Shown here in pieces: positions 50,381-61,033 of a stretch of 64,000 bases of DNA. The stretch comes from a virus. The stretch is from positions 48,422 through 112,421 of IMG/VR virus record IMGVR_UViG_3300046542_000271. The stretch is one strand, 5' to 3'. The position numbers were made by a program, and so were the translations under genes. Positions within the stretch are counted from its first letter, which is position 1; every line of letters starts with the position of its first letter. Below the pieces are notes generated by a model. It saw nothing but the letters and a program-made list of their open reading frames with translations. It was not told where the DNA came from and did no database searches.

Positions 50381-52354
50381 TTACGCTCGAGATGTTGGCA
50401 GAGACAACATCTTGATCACATCGCCAGGCATGGTATCCATAATGCCGGATGCCATTCGTGCTGGAGACTTCCACGTTCCGTACTCAGCCCGACCGCGCGC
50501 CATTGCCAGCTTCCACCGGCGTTTGGTGCTGATCTGATCTTCGAACGGAAGACTTGCAAGAGTAGCCAGGTAATCGGTGTATTTGTTGTCCTCACCATAC
50601 GTGGCTTTGGAGAACGCAGTCACCGCAGCAACACCGGCGCTACCGCCAGCCTCACCACCCAACGCACTACCCACAGACTCAGCGGCCAAGGTAGCAGCGC
50701 CTTGTACGTTACTGAAGCCTGGGTTGATCGGCATCGACAGGATAGTCGAGAGGTCGACGATGGTGATCGTCACATCGATACCCAGTGGCTTGCCAGTCTT
50801 GGTCCAACCTACGTCACCCACACCACGTTCTACCGAGATGGATTCAATCATCCCTTCGCGGATTTGTGTCCGACCTTGGTTAAAGACCTCCAGCAAGAAC
50901 GGACCGTCGTAGGAAGCACGACCTGTTGCTCGTGGTAGACCCAATGCCAAGATGCCGCACAGTGGGATAAAGAGGTTCTTCAACCGCAGCCAGTCATCCG
51001 CCGCCCAACAGCGCAGAGGAATCGTGAGTGTGGTTCGGTTGAGGTCAGCCGAGGACGCTTCGTAGGTCTTCTGGATGTCAGCGAATGCGTTACCCGCCAA
51101 CGCCATGAAGCCTTCGATCTGGAACGCTTCGAAGGTACCCGCCACGACAGACTTGAGTTTGTCTGCCATCCAACCGATGGGTCCTGCGATGTTACCGTCA
51201 GCGATGTTGAAGCGCGCCATCCGAGCACGAGAGCTGATCCCGTTGATCTCGGTCTGTAGCGTCGGTTGAGTCATGCTGTTGCTGAACGACTCAGACTGCG
51301 TACCGGTGTGGTTGCAGCGGAAGGTTACGAAGTCAGCACCCATGCGGGCGTTCGACACCGATTCCTTCCAGAGACGTGTCAGCCACGCTTCATCTTCCGT
51401 GGTGTCCTGTTCCGACGAATACTGGTACTCATCGTTCCACTCACCGGAGACAGCCAAGTAGGCCTTCTCGTAATCGGAGAGGGAATAGGAACGGTCCTGC
51501 AACTTCCGCGTACCAGCCATCGCTCCATCCAGGAGGATGTTGCGCAATTCGTCAGCACGCGTTTCAGGGTTGCCAGACAGTTGATCCAGTTGTGCATCCA
51601 ACATCTTGCGATAACGGTCTGCCAGACGTTGTGCCTTGGTGGAGAGGGCAAAGAAGTCCAAGCCACCTTCGGAGTTGATCATCTCACCGTAGACCCTCGC
51701 CATAGCGCTTTGGTCTGCTTCGGTGGGTGTCTGCACTGGATCGTAGAAACGCTTGGTATCTTCAGCCAAGAAGTTCGGCGTCAGACCCAAGTTCACCATG
51801 ATCCCGTTCACCATGGAGTTCACGGCGTACCAATACGGGTACATGGTGGGCTTGAGGTAATAGAACTTCGACCGTGGCATGCCGAGTGCGAACTTAATCG
51901 CAGACCCGATCATGATAAACGGTTGCAGGGGCAAGGTACCGATGATGCCAGCAGCCTTACCAATAGAGAACCAGATGTCCGGACCACGACCCGTCCTCGC
52001 TACAGCGCCAGCGTGCACGTTGTAGAAGTTACTGAAGAAGTTGGTCATGGAGTTGAACTTCGGCACCCCGCAACGGATGTGAACCAATTGCGAGTTGTCG
52101 TCAATCACTTCACTGTACCAGCGACCCATCCCGTTACTCGCACTGAATACCGACTTGTGCGGGAAGTCGCAGTTCTCCGTGAACTGGGACAACGGGTTAA
52201 GCGCGAAGTGTCCACCAAGGCTGGTGTCGGTGAACTTACGAGAGGCGGTACTGTAATAACGCCGACGATCGTTCAACGTATCGGAAAGTGACGAAGGCGG
52301 TACAAGGAATGCACGACCGGCCCAAGCTTTATCGAGCTGGGTTGTCCTTGCCAT
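50381..52354 (-). CDS. Baseplate-associated structural protein
   Basis: This 657-residue protein has a beta-rich stretch near the C-terminus (IESISVERGVGDVGWTKTGK, PLGIDVTITIVDLSTI) that resembles baseplate or tail-tube-hub domains. Earlier it has hydrophobic segments (IIGTLPLQPFIMIGSAIKFA) and a helical middle. It is encoded 48 nt after the giant transglycosylase gene, on the same strand. A baseplate role is inferred. Confidence 0.6.
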   Translation of the reverse strand: MARTTQLDKAWAGRAFLVPPSSLSDTLNDRRRYYSTASRKFTDTSLGGHFALNPLSQFTENCDFPHKSVFSASNGMGRWYSEVIDDNSQLVHIRCGVPKFNSMTNFFSNFYNVHAGAVARTGRGPDIWFSIGKAAGIIGTLPLQPFIMIGSAIKFALGMPRSKFYYLKPTMYPYWYAVNSMVNGIMVNLGLTPNFLAEDTKRFYDPVQTPTEADQSAMARVYGEMINSEGGLDFFALSTKAQRLADRYRKMLDAQLDQLSGNPETRADELRNILLDGAMAGTRKLQDRSYSLSDYEKAYLAVSGEWNDEYQYSSEQDTTEDEAWLTRLWKESVSNARMGADFVTFRCNHTGTQSESFSNSMTQPTLQTEINGISSRARMARFNIADGNIAGPIGWMADKLKSVVAGTFEAFQIEGFMALAGNAFADIQKTYEASSADLNRTTLTIPLRCWAADDWLRLKNLFIPLCGILALGLPRATGRASYDGPFLLEVFNQGRTQIREGMIESISVERGVGDVGWTKTGKPLGIDVTITIVDLSTILSMPINPGFSNVQGAATLAAESVGSALGGEAGGSAGVAAVTAFSKATYGEDNKYTDYLATLASLPFEDQISTKRRWKLAMARGRAEYGTWKSPARMASGIMDTMPGDVIKMLSLPTSRA

Positions 52355-52374
52355 GAGGAGACCTCCGTGGGTGA

Positions 52375-52398
52375 ATGGGGGAGTCTGACCTCCCCCAT
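52375..52398. promoter_or_regulatory. GC hairpin between two minus-strand genes
   Basis: ATGGGGGAG pairs with CTCCCCCAT around a 6-nt loop. It lies between the stop of the giant gene and the start of the 50381 gene. No T-run follows on the minus strand, so partial termination or RNA processing is possible. Confidence 0.4.
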
Positions 52399-52402
52399 GG
52401 GT

Positions 52403-55400
52403 TTACGTTACCGCGTTGGTGCGACGAGTGTTGATCGGGTTACGACCACTGCCCGTGCTGGTAGGCGTAGCGCGTGGGGTGGCTTCTGGCGGAGTCCCTG
52501 CGGACTCATCCTTCGACCACTGACGTTGGCCATCCTTGCTGCCTGGCATTGCTTCCGGTTGTCCTTGCGAAGCCGGTTGCTGCTTCGACATCGCTTCCAG
52601 GTATTGACGAATCTGCGTCAGAGAGCTATCCATCGACTTCTGCACTTCCAGTTGCTGTTGCAGCAACGGACCGACTGTCGTACTCAGCTCAGCTGTGGAT
52701 TGCGCCATGCTGTTCTGATTCTGATTAGCCGTGGATTGCGAGATCGTTGGGGCGAGTGGAGACCCGGTCGATGGACCGGTACCAGCGGAGTCTTGCGCGG
52801 CGTTCCCAGTAGGTGCTGGACCTGTCTGAGTGTTGACTGCGGCGGAAGAACCCGAAGCTGCACCGTTAGCCGACTCAGCAACATCCTGAGCGCTGACTGG
52901 CGAACCAGTGGCGTTGGTGGTATCTTCTTCTGCTGGAGCATCCCCTACCGACTTGGCCGAAGTGTTAGCGCCTGCGCCGATGACGGACATGGTGAATGGC
53001 CGACCCGCCATCTTCTCGTTAAACTGAGCGACAGCTGCACGGCTTTGTTGCACCGCTTTCTGCCCACCCACTTTACCTTTACTCAGGCCGAGAAGAATGC
53101 AACCCTCTACGTGAGAGTTGTAGCCCTTGGATTCGTCACCTGCCACGTTGCCCGAGTGGATCAAGATAGCCGTACGCCCTGGGACGTTCTGCACTTCGTA
53201 GATCTGCCCGAACTTCGGCGAGTTACGCATCGCCACCTGGTAGGTCCCTGGAGGAATGCACGAGGCACCCGTAGCGTTTCCACGCCATGGGAGTTCCAGA
53301 GTGCAGAACTCAGTACCGTCCGGTAGACGTAGTGTACCAAAGGTACCCTGATCATCATCCGGTTCACGGGTGAGGACTGCGTTACCCGAAGCGGCTGCTG
53401 CACCGGCATCTGGGGAAGGAGGTTGAGAGTACGAGGTTCCTGCGTTGCTGGCACCAGTAGGCATGCCATTGGACGCATTCGACACCGCACCTTCAGAACC
53501 ACCACCTCCACCACCCGTTGCCATCGGAGCCGAACCACCCGACTCACCTGGAGCGTCAGCAGTAGGCGCACCACCACCTTGACCTTGAGCGGCTTGAGTG
53601 TCCATGCCGATCTCAGGAGCTGCTCCACCGATTTCACCCTCACCATTCTGAGGTTTGTTCTCGGCGGCTTCGTTCTCGCTACCTTCAGCGACAACAGGCT
53701 TCTGACCAGGCTTGAGATCGTGCTGACTGCGCGCGGCTTGCATACGGCGGTCGATCTCTGCCAAAGCTTCTGCAACCGTCCTGACGCGACCGTAGACGCC
53801 TTTACGACCTGTAGGCTCACGGAACACCGAAGCGTTAGCCTTGACTGCTGCACTGCCCACGATATCCTCAGAACTTGCAGAACCCGGAGCTGTCAAGAAC
53901 TTACGTGCACCATACGCACCCAAGAAGTGCGCTGCGTACAGAGCCGTATCCGTGATAGGGACTTTCGCCTTCTCTTTCAAGTAAGCGTAGTTCTCCTTCA
54001 TGTACTCCATCCCCATCAACGCGTTCGCCCGAGGGTCAAACTGATGGGTGTTCGAAGCAATGCCATACTTCTTACCGTACTTGCGCAGCATGTCACCCCA
54101 AGTACCGTTCACGAATTGGTAGAGACCTTTCGCGGAAGAGGTACCTGCACCGGCACGAGGTTTGAATTGAGACTCCACCGCAGCTACGTTCGCGGAGATG
54201 AACGGGTCGAAACCTGCCATCTTCGCTGCACCCACGATGATGCCCTTCATCGCTTCCCAGCCATCGCCATTAGCCGTTGGCAAGGTGTTGATGTCACCAC
54301 CTGCACCACCACCAGGGTGAGCAACAGCAGCACCCATCGAAGCAACCGGAGGGCCACCCACACCAGGGATCGGGGTAAGGCCTGGACCGCCACCTGCCAT
54401 GCCGGACTGACCGCTCGACGTGTTAGCGCCTGCGGCTGTACCACCAGGATCGCCACCGAACCCGAAGAATTTCTTCACCGAGCTGACAGCGTTGCTGAAC
54501 AGACCACCTTCTTCCTTCTGCTGGTTAGGCGAACCTTGGTTCAGGTTACTGCCTTCAATAGCGGATTCAGGTTGCTCAGCTTTAGATCCAGCTGCCGCTT
54601 GGATGCCATTCTTCAAACCATCGACCGCGAGGGACTTCAGGCTCTTAGGCAGTGCATCAATGTACGGCGTGGTGACACTGGCGTCTTTACCCAGGACGTA
54701 GTTAGGCCATGGGCTAGGCATGTTCAGCCAAACGAGCGTACCGGCGTCACTGTCCACCGCTTGGGTGGTTTCGATCAGCACGTCACGCATCAGCTGACTG
54801 GTCAGGTTACGTGGAGCCTGACGGACATCACCAGGCAGACGACGACGGACCGAGATAGCGTATTGCAGGAACGTAGGCATGAAACGATAACGCAGCCACA
54901 TCAGCACGTTCTGAGGATTACCCCCAGTCGGAGTGAAGATGCCGATCACCGTGTCTTCTAGCGCCGTGAGATCACCGTCGATCAACGCGTTGTCGTAGCC
55001 GTTGAATTTCAGGAAGTCCCAGTAGAGCTCTTCGACTTGTTGGAGTTGTTTGCACTTCTCCCCATCGAAGTCAGTCAGGCCGTATTCCAGGTAACGCACC
55101 GCAGTCGGGATATCCAGGGAAGACGCGTAGGCTTTCACCTTACTCGCTTGTACCTGGTAGAAGCTCTTCAACAGGCTTCCAACCGCACCACCGACCATCG
55201 ACAATGGATCTGCCGCCTTCAGTGGTTCGTTCGTCCAGCGTGCCATCAACGCCGGTTCTTCCTGAGACTCGAACTTCGGAGCAGTCGAGACCGTAGCCCC
55301 ATCCACTTCCTTAGACACAGGACCGCCTTCAGGTAGAGGCAACGCCGTCATCGCTACACCAGCCGCAGCTGCCGCCAAAGGACCTGCACCGGTTGGAGAC

Positions 55401-58400
55401 AATGCGGTTGTAGGATCAATCCCACTGCGCATCATCCCACCGATATCCAGCGCTTCTCCCTCCGCAGCCTTCTTCTTCGCTGCTGCCGCCAGTGGATCCA
55501 ACCCACCTACTGCTACAGCCGCTACCGCCTTACCGAGTTCACCACCCTCAGCCTCTGGGTCTTTCGGTGTGTCCTGAGACTTCGCAGCCTCTGGTTTCTT
55601 CTCGGTCTCCTTGATGCGGTCACGCACCAGCTCGAACGCGTCCTCAACATCGCTAGCGCCGCAATCCAACGAACCGCCAAAGCCCATCGTCGAATCGAAC
55701 GGGGTTTCCAACACGGCGTTGTAGATCTTCTCGAAGTTCTTCAGGTCAACGATCTCGAGGAACTCTTTGATCACCGACCCATCGATCAGTTGGTCCGCTT
55801 CGCTGAGCTTAGTGGACTTCACTGTCTTCTTCATACCGCCAACGTGTGCCAGGAACACTGGACGGAAACGCTGAGCCAGCCACTTCAATGCCCACCGCAG
55901 GCGTTTGTCCTCACCCTCTTCGATCTCAAGGATCTCCATGAGTTTTGGAATGGCCACCTTGGCTGCATCGATGTTGGCTTTATCACCGTTGAAGGTCACC
56001 GCAGGAAGAAGCAACTCTTCCATCGCAAGCATCTGCTTGACGCGGGTCTCATCCGTAGGTGCCACACCGTACTGCGTCATCCGGAGATAGAAGATCGGGT
56101 TGTCTTTGGCTTGCGAGGACTTGTACCACTTATAGCCCACGTAACCCACCGCTGCGATAGCGGCTGCTGCCAAGACCACTGGAGCCGACAAGATAGCCCC
56201 GATGCCAGTCGCTGCTGCTGCACCCCACCCGAGTAGAGTGGAACCTGCTGCGGCTGCCGCTGTCCCGAGACCTGCCATCATACTGGAGCCCATCACGGCA
56301 CTGCCAGCCATCATGGCGCCTTCGACTGCCATCGTACCACCCCGTACTGCCCAACCGGCTGCACGAGAACCTGCGATACGACCACCCAGACCTCTGGCCT
56401 TGGCGCCTAAGCCACCGAGTCTGCCACGGATACCGCGACCTCCCCGCCCGCCTCGACCACCGCGTCCACGACGCTTACCACGTCCTTCACCACCATCACC
56501 ATTCCAGCCATCAGCGATGTTACCCAGATCCGCAGCTTGATCGAGCAGGCCATCTTCAGCCGACTCTTCAACACGGTCCCCGAGCTCATCCAGGGCGGCG
56601 TCTAGGTTCTTACCGAGCTTGTCGATAGCCTTGACGACATCTGCGTTATTACCGCTGGCTTGTTTGGCGCTGTCCTTCTCATCCTTCTTCGCCTTACGAC
56701 GTTTCAGGATGTCGTTCCAAGAGTTGTCGCGATCCCCGTCTCCATCGAGGTCCCACTTGTCGCGTTGTTCCATCTTGAACTTTTCACGCAGGAGTTCGAA
56801 GATGCTGCGCTGCGTGTTGAGCTGCTGGATACCGACTTCGAACACGGCAGTATGGAGTTCTTCATCACCACCGTACATGCCACCGGCTGCGACACCTTCC
56901 GGAGAGTCGGCTTTAAAGCCCATCTTCCCAGCAAGACCCATCCCCATGCTCTTGACGCCACGACCAATCGCCTTAGCCCCTTTCCACAATCCCTTGTAGA
57001 ACTTGCCAGCCATGCGAGCGTAACCCTTAGCACCTCTCAATGCCAGGTCACCTGCCCAAGCCGTACCCGAGACCAAGCCACGACCCACAGTGAACAACAG
57101 CGAACCGTTGCGCGTGTAGAGCGACTTGTACTTATCGAGTTCCTCTTGCGAGATGACTTCATTGTCCTCGATATCGAACACTGGACCCTTGATGTCTTTG
57201 AGGGACGTCAATGGAGCGCCGTCAGCATCCCGGTAGAATCCTTTCTTCAGCAACGAGGAACGGATGCGTGGTTCTTCGTCACCTGGGAAGTAGGCATCGA
57301 ATTGCACGAACTGATCGTAGGCGAGGTTGAAGGCGCCTTTCATCGCTTTGCCCATCAGACCGTAGCTGCCACGTACGTAGCGGCCAGCGAGTCCAGCAAG
57401 GCCCAAGCCTGCACTGAGACCTTTACGACCTACCCAGCCAGCCAGGGATTCACCATCACCAGACATCAAGCCTTTGTCGAACTCTTCCTGAGTCAACACG
57501 AACTCACCTTCCCGGTTCTTCACCGGACCTGTGATGTCCTTGAGCTTCTCGATGACCTTCTTGGTGTTGACGTCGAAGTAGTAGCCACGACGGATGTTCT
57601 TGGCAGTCAATGCAGGTTCAGTCTCACCCTGCACATGGACATCGGACACGCCGAGACCATTGATAGCCGTGAACGGAAGCTTGGCACCAGCAACGCCCAG
57701 CTTACCAGCGCCCATGACACCAGCACCGATCGTCTTGTAAGACCAACCCAAGTACTTGCCCAGACCACGCAGTGCCATACCCGGAGCCTTCTTGGCAGCA
57801 CCCCAGACACGACCACCGATCCCACGGGACTGACCAGGAGTGGCTTCACCTTCCGGTCCAGCTTCACCGCCACCCATGTGACCAGCGCGATGGAGTTCCT
57901 CGGCCAGCACTTCACGCATGCGGTCCCAGTATTCCTTGCTGCCTTCAGTCGCACCGCCAAACGCATTGCTGACGAATTCCTTAGCACGGTCGAAAGCATC
58001 GCGAGGATCAAACTCGTCCAACTTCTCACGAGCCTTATCGCGCAACCCTTCAGCTTTCCGACGAACGTCGAAGTCTTCAATCTTGCCGAGTGCCTTATCC
58101 TTCAGACCTTCAGCACGACCACGGACATCAAAGTCTTCCAACTGAGCACGCAGTTCTTCAATCTTCTCGAACGCTTGATCACGGAGACCTTCCGTCTTAC
58201 CGCGCGCATCGAACTCATCGTACTTGACGAGAGCTTTATCGGTGAGGGCTCTGAGTTTCCCCTGAGCGTCCCACTCTTCGACACGTTTACGAGCAGCATC
58301 CGCCCGACCTTGTGCGTCGAACTGATCCCACTGATCTTGCGCCAGATTGCGGGCTTCGGCGATACGACCAGGAATGTCGAGACCGTGGTACTTGCTGACC

Positions 58401-61033
58401 GCTTTGTCGCGAGCGTCGGTCAGACGACCCTGAACGTTGTGTTCGTCCAGTTTGCCTTCGACGTAGTTGCGCGCTTGATCAATGCGTTCAGGCATCCCGA
58501 ACTCATCGTAGCGATCCGTCACGTAACCACGAGCCATGTCCCACTTGGCAGGAAGGTTCGCGTCATTATAACGCTTGGTCACGTAGTCGCGGGCAGTCGC
58601 TGCGTTCTCAGCGAGATTGAAGTCAACACGAGCACCAGGCGAACGGCCCTCACAGCCACAAGGATCGATTTCCTGCACAGCCGCTAGGATAGCGTCCAGA
58701 CGATCATGCGTGCCCTTGTCAACAGTCTCCAGGAGCTCAGGGAGTGTCATCTCCCACTGACCCGGACCTTGCTGAGCCAATACATCGCTCAACGTGGTGG
58801 ACAGCAGGTTAATGCTGATAGGGTCAAGGCTGAACTGACCGGTAACCACTGGGGTAATGATCGGAGTAGGGGTTGGAGCAGGACCACCAGCACCCGGTGT
58901 GGTCTTACCAGCGTCTACGTCAACACGAAGAGCTTCAGCCGCTTTCGCCGCTTCTTCTTCCTTGCGTTTCTGTTCAGCTTCCTTCTCCGCCAGCTTCTTG
59001 CGAGCCAACTCAGCACGGGCATTGATCCCGTCCTTAATACCCTTCGTGGACCAGGTGAAGTCCTCAGCCTTCTCCTCTTCCTTCCGATCGTCTACGAACT
59101 CATCGCCACCTTCGTTCGCAATCTTGTCATAGATCGCGTTGGTGTCGATGGTATCGCCTGTACGACCGTCGTACTTCGACAGACCCAGCTCACGCCAGGA
59201 ACGACGACCGATCACTTCAGACAGACCTGCCATGCGGCTGGTGTAGTCAGTGATACGAGGAGCCAAGTCCAGATAACCAGCACGAGCCTTGGTGCGGAGG
59301 GCTTTGGCATCTTCATCATCGTCGATGTATTTGCCTTCCATGTCGATGCCGTACTTACCGGCAAAGAACTCCACCAACTCTTCAGCAACATCAGGACCTG
59401 CGTTTGTCCAAGACTCTGGCTTCACGAGGGTACGTGGGTCGAAGTCGCGGTTACTCGACATGTCCGTCATCAGACGGGAACGCAGAGCACGCTTGGCCTT
59501 AGGAGAGAGCTCCTCAGCACCCATGTCCTTGAGCTGGTAGTCGAGCTGCTTACGAACCGCATCACCAGCACCCGCTTTCAAGCCGATGTCGACGTGCTGC
59601 TGGTTCAGTACATCACGAGTAACGAAGCCGCCCGTGTAATGACTGTACGCATGCTCTTCTTGCTCTTGTCCGGTAGCAATGGTACGAAGCCATTTCTCCA
59701 TCGAGGACAATTGACCAGGAATGATCTCGACAACTGTCTTATGGAACAGGTTGTCGAATTTGGCCGTCTCGTCGAGAGCATAAACGCCACCACCGTTGAT
59801 CTTGTCCGTGATCGTGTAAGAGTCGAGTTGACGCTTAACGAAGTCCTCGAACTGACCTTTCAAACCGGTGGAAGTGGTTTCGCTACGAGCGTAGTCGTTC
59901 ACTCGCTGAGACAAGCCAGACAGTTTGTCTTGCAGGAAACGTCCACCGTCCTGGATCGCGCCGGCTTGTTTGCCGAGACCCATTTTGGTGAGACCTTCCT
60001 TAACAGCGAACTCCAGCAGATCCGCCAAACCTTCAGACGCCAGACCACCCAATGCCTCACCCGCCATAGCGGACTTGGACATGCCACCACCCATGGAGTT
60101 GGCAGCACTGAGTGCACCCATGGCACCGCCCAAGCTTTGGCTCAGGTTGTCCTTAATGCTACCCAGGTGTTTCTTGGCGAAGTTACTGGCCGAGCCGATG
60201 ATGTTATCAGCCAGACGGTGGCGCAGACGTTCCTTAACGATCTCCGTGTTGCGCATCTTCAAGAAGTCAGGCAGCGCGCTGTTCTTGCCGATGGCTTTCA
60301 GAAGGTCGAGGGCGTCGTTGTGGAATACTTCGGACGCATGGTGCGTCCGCATCGACACATCGAGGTGACGATACTTGAGCTCCAAGGATTTACGATGGTA
60401 GTTGATCAGGACACTGTCTTGGTACTCAACCAGACGGCCGATCGACTTACCCATCTCGAGCGAGATACCAGTGGTGGTCTGGAACTCTTTACGAGCCCGG
60501 ACATCACGGCGCGCATCAGTGATGTTCTCATCGAGCTTGTTGCGTGCTTCCATCCCCAGCAGTTTATCGATGCCGTTGATGTCTGAGGTCAGCTTGTCAT
60601 CTTGACTGCCACCCCAATCAACACTTTCCTCTTCACTCGCGTCCAGCGCTTCCCGAGCACCCTTCGGCAACAGCCGTTTGAACATCGGGTTCTGCTGCTT
60701 TAGGAAGCGGCTAGTCTTCTGCATGTACGGCTGCATTTCAGCCGCATTATCCTTGTAGATGTCGGCGACACCGTTCGACAAGGAATCGTATGCGTTGAAT
60801 GCCTGGCTATAGCCCTTCGGGAGTGCAAACGAAAGGAGGCGGCGAATCAGACCGCGGTCCATGATTCGGTCTTTCAGACCATCTTTTGCGGACGATACAA
60901 ATGTTTCAATGGGAGAGCGGTCATCATCCGCGTCAAACTTAATTTCACCGTCCGTGTTGAAATCGAAGTCGCCCCCAAAATCAATATCGTCGAGGTTTAA
61001 GTCGTCGAAATCGACTTTATCTTTACTAGCCAT
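52403..61033 (-). CDS. Giant virion transglycosylase (phiKZ gp181-like)
   Basis: This 2876-residue virion protein probably digests peptidoglycan during injection. It starts with an acidic segment (residues 1-40). About 804-1021 is a run of degenerate helical repeats (x-A-R-D-K-A...YDEFD). About 1515-1540 is RGG/RGR-rich, followed by a hydrophobic Ala/Gly stretch at about 1555-1635. The lytic transglycosylase (SLT) domain is at about 2258-2406 with catalytic E2287 (AAVESQFKP) and GLYQFVNGTW. A DUF5675-like domain follows at about 2550-2685, with a HSG...GCILLG core. phiKZ gp181, also large and carrying a transglycosylase, lies next to polymerase gene 180; here the beta-prime gene is 55 nt away. 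ATG 61033 has GAGAGG upstream. Confidence 0.8.
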   Translation of the reverse strand: MASKDKVDFDDLNLDDIDFGGDFDFNTDGEIKFDADDDRSPIETFVSSAKDGLKDRIMDRGLIRRLLSFALPKGYSQAFNAYDSLSNGVADIYKDNAAEMQPYMQKTSRFLKQQNPMFKRLLPKGAREALDASEEESVDWGGSQDDKLTSDINGIDKLLGMEARNKLDENITDARRDVRARKEFQTTTGISLEMGKSIGRLVEYQDSVLINYHRKSLELKYRHLDVSMRTHHASEVFHNDALDLLKAIGKNSALPDFLKMRNTEIVKERLRHRLADNIIGSASNFAKKHLGSIKDNLSQSLGGAMGALSAANSMGGGMSKSAMAGEALGGLASEGLADLLEFAVKEGLTKMGLGKQAGAIQDGGRFLQDKLSGLSQRVNDYARSETTSTGLKGQFEDFVKRQLDSYTITDKINGGGVYALDETAKFDNLFHKTVVEIIPGQLSSMEKWLRTIATGQEQEEHAYSHYTGGFVTRDVLNQQHVDIGLKAGAGDAVRKQLDYQLKDMGAEELSPKAKRALRSRLMTDMSSNRDFDPRTLVKPESWTNAGPDVAEELVEFFAGKYGIDMEGKYIDDDEDAKALRTKARAGYLDLAPRITDYTSRMAGLSEVIGRRSWRELGLSKYDGRTGDTIDTNAIYDKIANEGGDEFVDDRKEEEKAEDFTWSTKGIKDGINARAELARKKLAEKEAEQKRKEEEAAKAAEALRVDVDAGKTTPGAGGPAPTPTPIITPVVTGQFSLDPISINLLSTTLSDVLAQQGPGQWEMTLPELLETVDKGTHDRLDAILAAVQEIDPCGCEGRSPGARVDFNLAENAATARDYVTKRYNDANLPAKWDMARGYVTDRYDEFGMPERIDQARNYVEGKLDEHNVQGRLTDARDKAVSKYHGLDIPGRIAEARNLAQDQWDQFDAQGRADAARKRVEEWDAQGKLRALTDKALVKYDEFDARGKTEGLRDQAFEKIEELRAQLEDFDVRGRAEGLKDKALGKIEDFDVRRKAEGLRDKAREKLDEFDPRDAFDRAKEFVSNAFGGATEGSKEYWDRMREVLAEELHRAGHMGGGEAGPEGEATPGQSRGIGGRVWGAAKKAPGMALRGLGKYLGWSYKTIGAGVMGAGKLGVAGAKLPFTAINGLGVSDVHVQGETEPALTAKNIRRGYYFDVNTKKVIEKLKDITGPVKNREGEFVLTQEEFDKGLMSGDGESLAGWVGRKGLSAGLGLAGLAGRYVRGSYGLMGKAMKGAFNLAYDQFVQFDAYFPGDEEPRIRSSLLKKGFYRDADGAPLTSLKDIKGPVFDIEDNEVISQEELDKYKSLYTRNGSLLFTVGRGLVSGTAWAGDLALRGAKGYARMAGKFYKGLWKGAKAIGRGVKSMGMGLAGKMGFKADSPEGVAAGGMYGGDEELHTAVFEVGIQQLNTQRSIFELLREKFKMEQRDKWDLDGDGDRDNSWNDILKRRKAKKDEKDSAKQASGNNADVVKAIDKLGKNLDAALDELGDRVEESAEDGLLDQAADLGNIADGWNGDGGEGRGKRRGRGGRGGRGGRGIRGRLGGLGAKARGLGGRIAGSRAAGWAVRGGTMAVEGAMMAGSAVMGSSMMAGLGTAAAAAGSTLLGWGAAAATGIGAILSAPVVLAAAAIAAVGYVGYKWYKSSQAKDNPIFYLRMTQYGVAPTDETRVKQMLAMEELLLPAVTFNGDKANIDAAKVAIPKLMEILEIEEGEDKRLRWALKWLAQRFRPVFLAHVGGMKKTVKSTKLSEADQLIDGSVIKEFLEIVDLKNFEKIYNAVLETPFDSTMGFGGSLDCGASDVEDAFELVRDRIKETEKKPEAAKSQDTPKDPEAEGGELGKAVAAVAVGGLDPLAAAAKKKAAEGEALDIGGMMRSGIDPTTALSPTGAGPLAAAAAGVAMTALPLPEGGPVSKEVDGATVSTAPKFESQEEPALMARWTNEPLKAADPLSMVGGAVGSLLKSFYQVQASKVKAYASSLDIPTAVRYLEYGLTDFDGEKCKQLQQVEELYWDFLKFNGYDNALIDGDLTALEDTVIGIFTPTGGNPQNVLMWLRYRFMPTFLQYAISVRRRLPGDVRQAPRNLTSQLMRDVLIETTQAVDSDAGTLVWLNMPSPWPNYVLGKDASVTTPYIDALPKSLKSLAVDGLKNGIQAAAGSKAEQPESAIEGSNLNQGSPNQQKEEGGLFSNAVSSVKKFFGFGGDPGGTAAGANTSSGQSGMAGGGPGLTPIPGVGGPPVASMGAAVAHPGGGAGGDINTLPTANGDGWEAMKGIIVGAAKMAGFDPFISANVAAVESQFKPRAGAGTSSAKGLYQFVNGTWGDMLRKYGKKYGIASNTHQFDPRANALMGMEYMKENYAYLKEKAKVPITDTALYAAHFLGAYGARKFLTAPGSASSEDIVGSAAVKANASVFREPTGRKGVYGRVRTVAEALAEIDRRMQAARSQHDLKPGQKPVVAEGSENEAAENKPQNGEGEIGGAAPEIGMDTQAAQGQGGGAPTADAPGESGGSAPMATGGGGGGSEGAVSNASNGMPTGASNAGTSYSQPPSPDAGAAAASGNAVLTREPDDDQGTFGTLRLPDGTEFCTLELPWRGNATGASCIPPGTYQVAMRNSPKFGQIYEVQNVPGRTAILIHSGNVAGDESKGYNSHVEGCILLGLSKGKVGGQKAVQQSRAAVAQFNEKMAGRPFTMSVIGAGANTSAKSVGDAPAEEDTTNATGSPVSAQDVAESANGAASGSSAAVNTQTGPAPTGNAAQDSAGTGPSTGSPLAPTISQSTANQNQNSMAQSTAELSTTVGPLLQQQLEVQKSMDSSLTQIRQYLEAMSKQQPASQGQPEAMPGSKDGQRQWSKDESAGTPPEATPRATPTSTGSGRNPINTRRTNAVT
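57970..58620 (-). repeat. Helical repeat region in giant protein
   Basis: About ten units of 18-24 residues carry a pattern like A-R-D-K-A...K-Y-D-E-F-D, ending in DFDVRG or similar. Units vary in length and sequence. They suggest a long helical rod between the N-terminal part and the enzymatic end. Confidence 0.7.

Noticed and set aside
56660-58687. Open frames of 600-675 codons antisense to the giant transglycosylase gene (also 58706-60586)
   Set aside because: They mirror a high-confidence gene with a recognised enzyme domain and lack ribosome sites.
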